Program-made: the position numbers and the translations under genes
Notes under the pieces: model-generated
Told to the model about the DNA's origin: nothing
The model's input: only the letters and a program-made list of their open reading frames with translations
The model's database searches: none
Shown: positions 63,148 to 64,000 of the stretch, piece after piece
Numbering within the stretch: the first letter of the stretch is position 1
How the letters are laid out: each line of letters opens with the position of its first letter
Origin: Anisakis pegreffii
Taxonomy: Eukaryota; Nematoda; Chromadorea; Rhabditida; Anisakidae
Length of the DNA: 64,000 nt
NCBI GenBank assembly: GCA_035041965.1
Contig: JAPYMA010002197.1
Span: forward strand, 123,051 to 187,050
Direction: 5' to 3'

Positions 63148-64000
63148 TATTGGGATATTGTCGATCATTTCGATAAATGCATGTAAGGATACCTTATATT
63201 ATTCATTCGGAAGTTTTGTTAAAATTGTTCTTAAGTTTGTTATTGCTAGAAAGCGATTTACTCATCAGAGCGATTTGAATGCGTGGAAATAGAATATGTT
63301 GAACGTCTCAACTGTATCAATCTTCCTTTCAAATGCGTCTCTTCTTGATCCATGCTGATGATGATGTCAATGAAGAGCATCTTACATAAGCAATCAGGTA
63401 TCATTACTGAGAATTGATTATATCCTCATTGGGTAATCTCCAGCGAAATCAAAACTTCCAAATCCAGGCCTCCTTCTGATGATATAATTTGAAATATGTG
63501 ATCGAATATCAACTTTTTTTACACTTTTGTGTTCTCAGTGGATTGGAATTTCGCAATAGGCTTCTGAATGCAATAGGTCATTCTTACTAATCATCGCAAT
63601 ACTATTGTGGGCCCGCTTCTGTAAGCATGCACCCCACCTGCCCATCGATTTTTAGCTTACGTAAGTCCATCAGGATGGCGTAAATCACTTTTACTTTAGT
63701 CACAATGATTCTGCGGCTGCTCTCAGCTAATTTGCATTTGTTTTATAACTTTCAATTAGATTCTACTATTTCCTTGATAATATGAGAGTTCTGATCGATG
63801 CCCGGCATTGTATCCGTCGATGGAGTCATTCCTCCAAACATTTACAATGCAGCGAATGCGACATCAGCATCTCATTGCCCATTGACGTTGCATACGTATA
63901 GTGAACAGTGAGTTTGTGCTGATCATACTGAGAAACAAATTCAGATCAAAGACACAAAACACAACAACGCTGTCAATCTCTTGAGCATTTGTTGATCTGT
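63148..64000. other. Right edge, no gene seen
   Basis: Short frames only. A GC-richer segment with GTGGGCCCGC lies at about 63606-63680. A gene could continue beyond the window. Confidence 0.35.

Noticed and set aside
1..64000. tRNA, rRNA, spliced-leader RNA, CRISPR arrays, bacterial operons
   Set aside because: I looked for T-loop GGTTCGA-type motifs, conserved 5S/SL words and regularly spaced direct repeats. Apart from single partial matches (for example GTGTTCGAATCC at 9838, which lies at a synthetase exon edge) nothing supported an RNA gene, and the DNA is clearly eukaryotic.

Overview
The window looks like nematode nuclear DNA. It is AT-rich and intron-rich: genes are cut into short exons by GT..AG introns of about 50 to 3,200 bases, with TTTCAG-type acceptors. 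Several proteins have nematode character: ET/Ly6-like GPI-anchored proteins, and an ABU/PQN-like secreted protein with a cysteine ladder. Two start codons sit just downstream of orphan acceptor sites, as expected for spliced-leader addition. Species cannot be named from the sequence. All gene models were built by hand by joining exons whose reading phases agree; coordinates run from first to last recognised coding base and introns are listed in the text.

Left part (1-25 kb): an ET/Ly6-like, probably GPI-anchored protein (+, 2328-5004, 5' end missing); a long acyl-CoA-synthetase-like gene (-, 6473-16935, 12 exons) with conserved gene structure but eroded catalytic motifs; and a three-exon Ly6-like GPI protein (+, 21256-22729) whose second intron holds a small hAT-type element with an exact 8-bp target duplication.

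Centre (24-37.5 kb): a housekeeping and chromatin block. Ribosomal protein L14 (-) is divergent from a Polycomb EED homologue (+, 12 exons, 406 aa), which is followed by the RNA helicase DDX1 (+, 19 exons, 732 aa, complete). A near-perfect hairpin with 31-base arms lies between EED and DDX1.

The stretch 37.5-52.2 kb has no gene I can defend. It holds a MITE-like inverted-repeat element, some hairpins, one plausible promoter and a few weak minus-strand exon candidates.

Right part (52-64 kb): a four-membrane-segment LAPTM-like protein, then a tight group of secreted-protein genes (55.3-58.3 kb). The group has a Gly/Trp/Ser-rich 84-residue peptide, a possible 47-residue secreted peptide and a 521-residue Cys/Pro-rich protein with a 57-residue tandem repeat. 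The two larger genes have TATATAAA boxes 48-60 bases before the start codon. Beyond it lies a decayed tandem duplication (59.2-60.8 kb), one copy of which carries a GC-rich insert of about 420 bases, and finally a small candidate secreted Cys protein.
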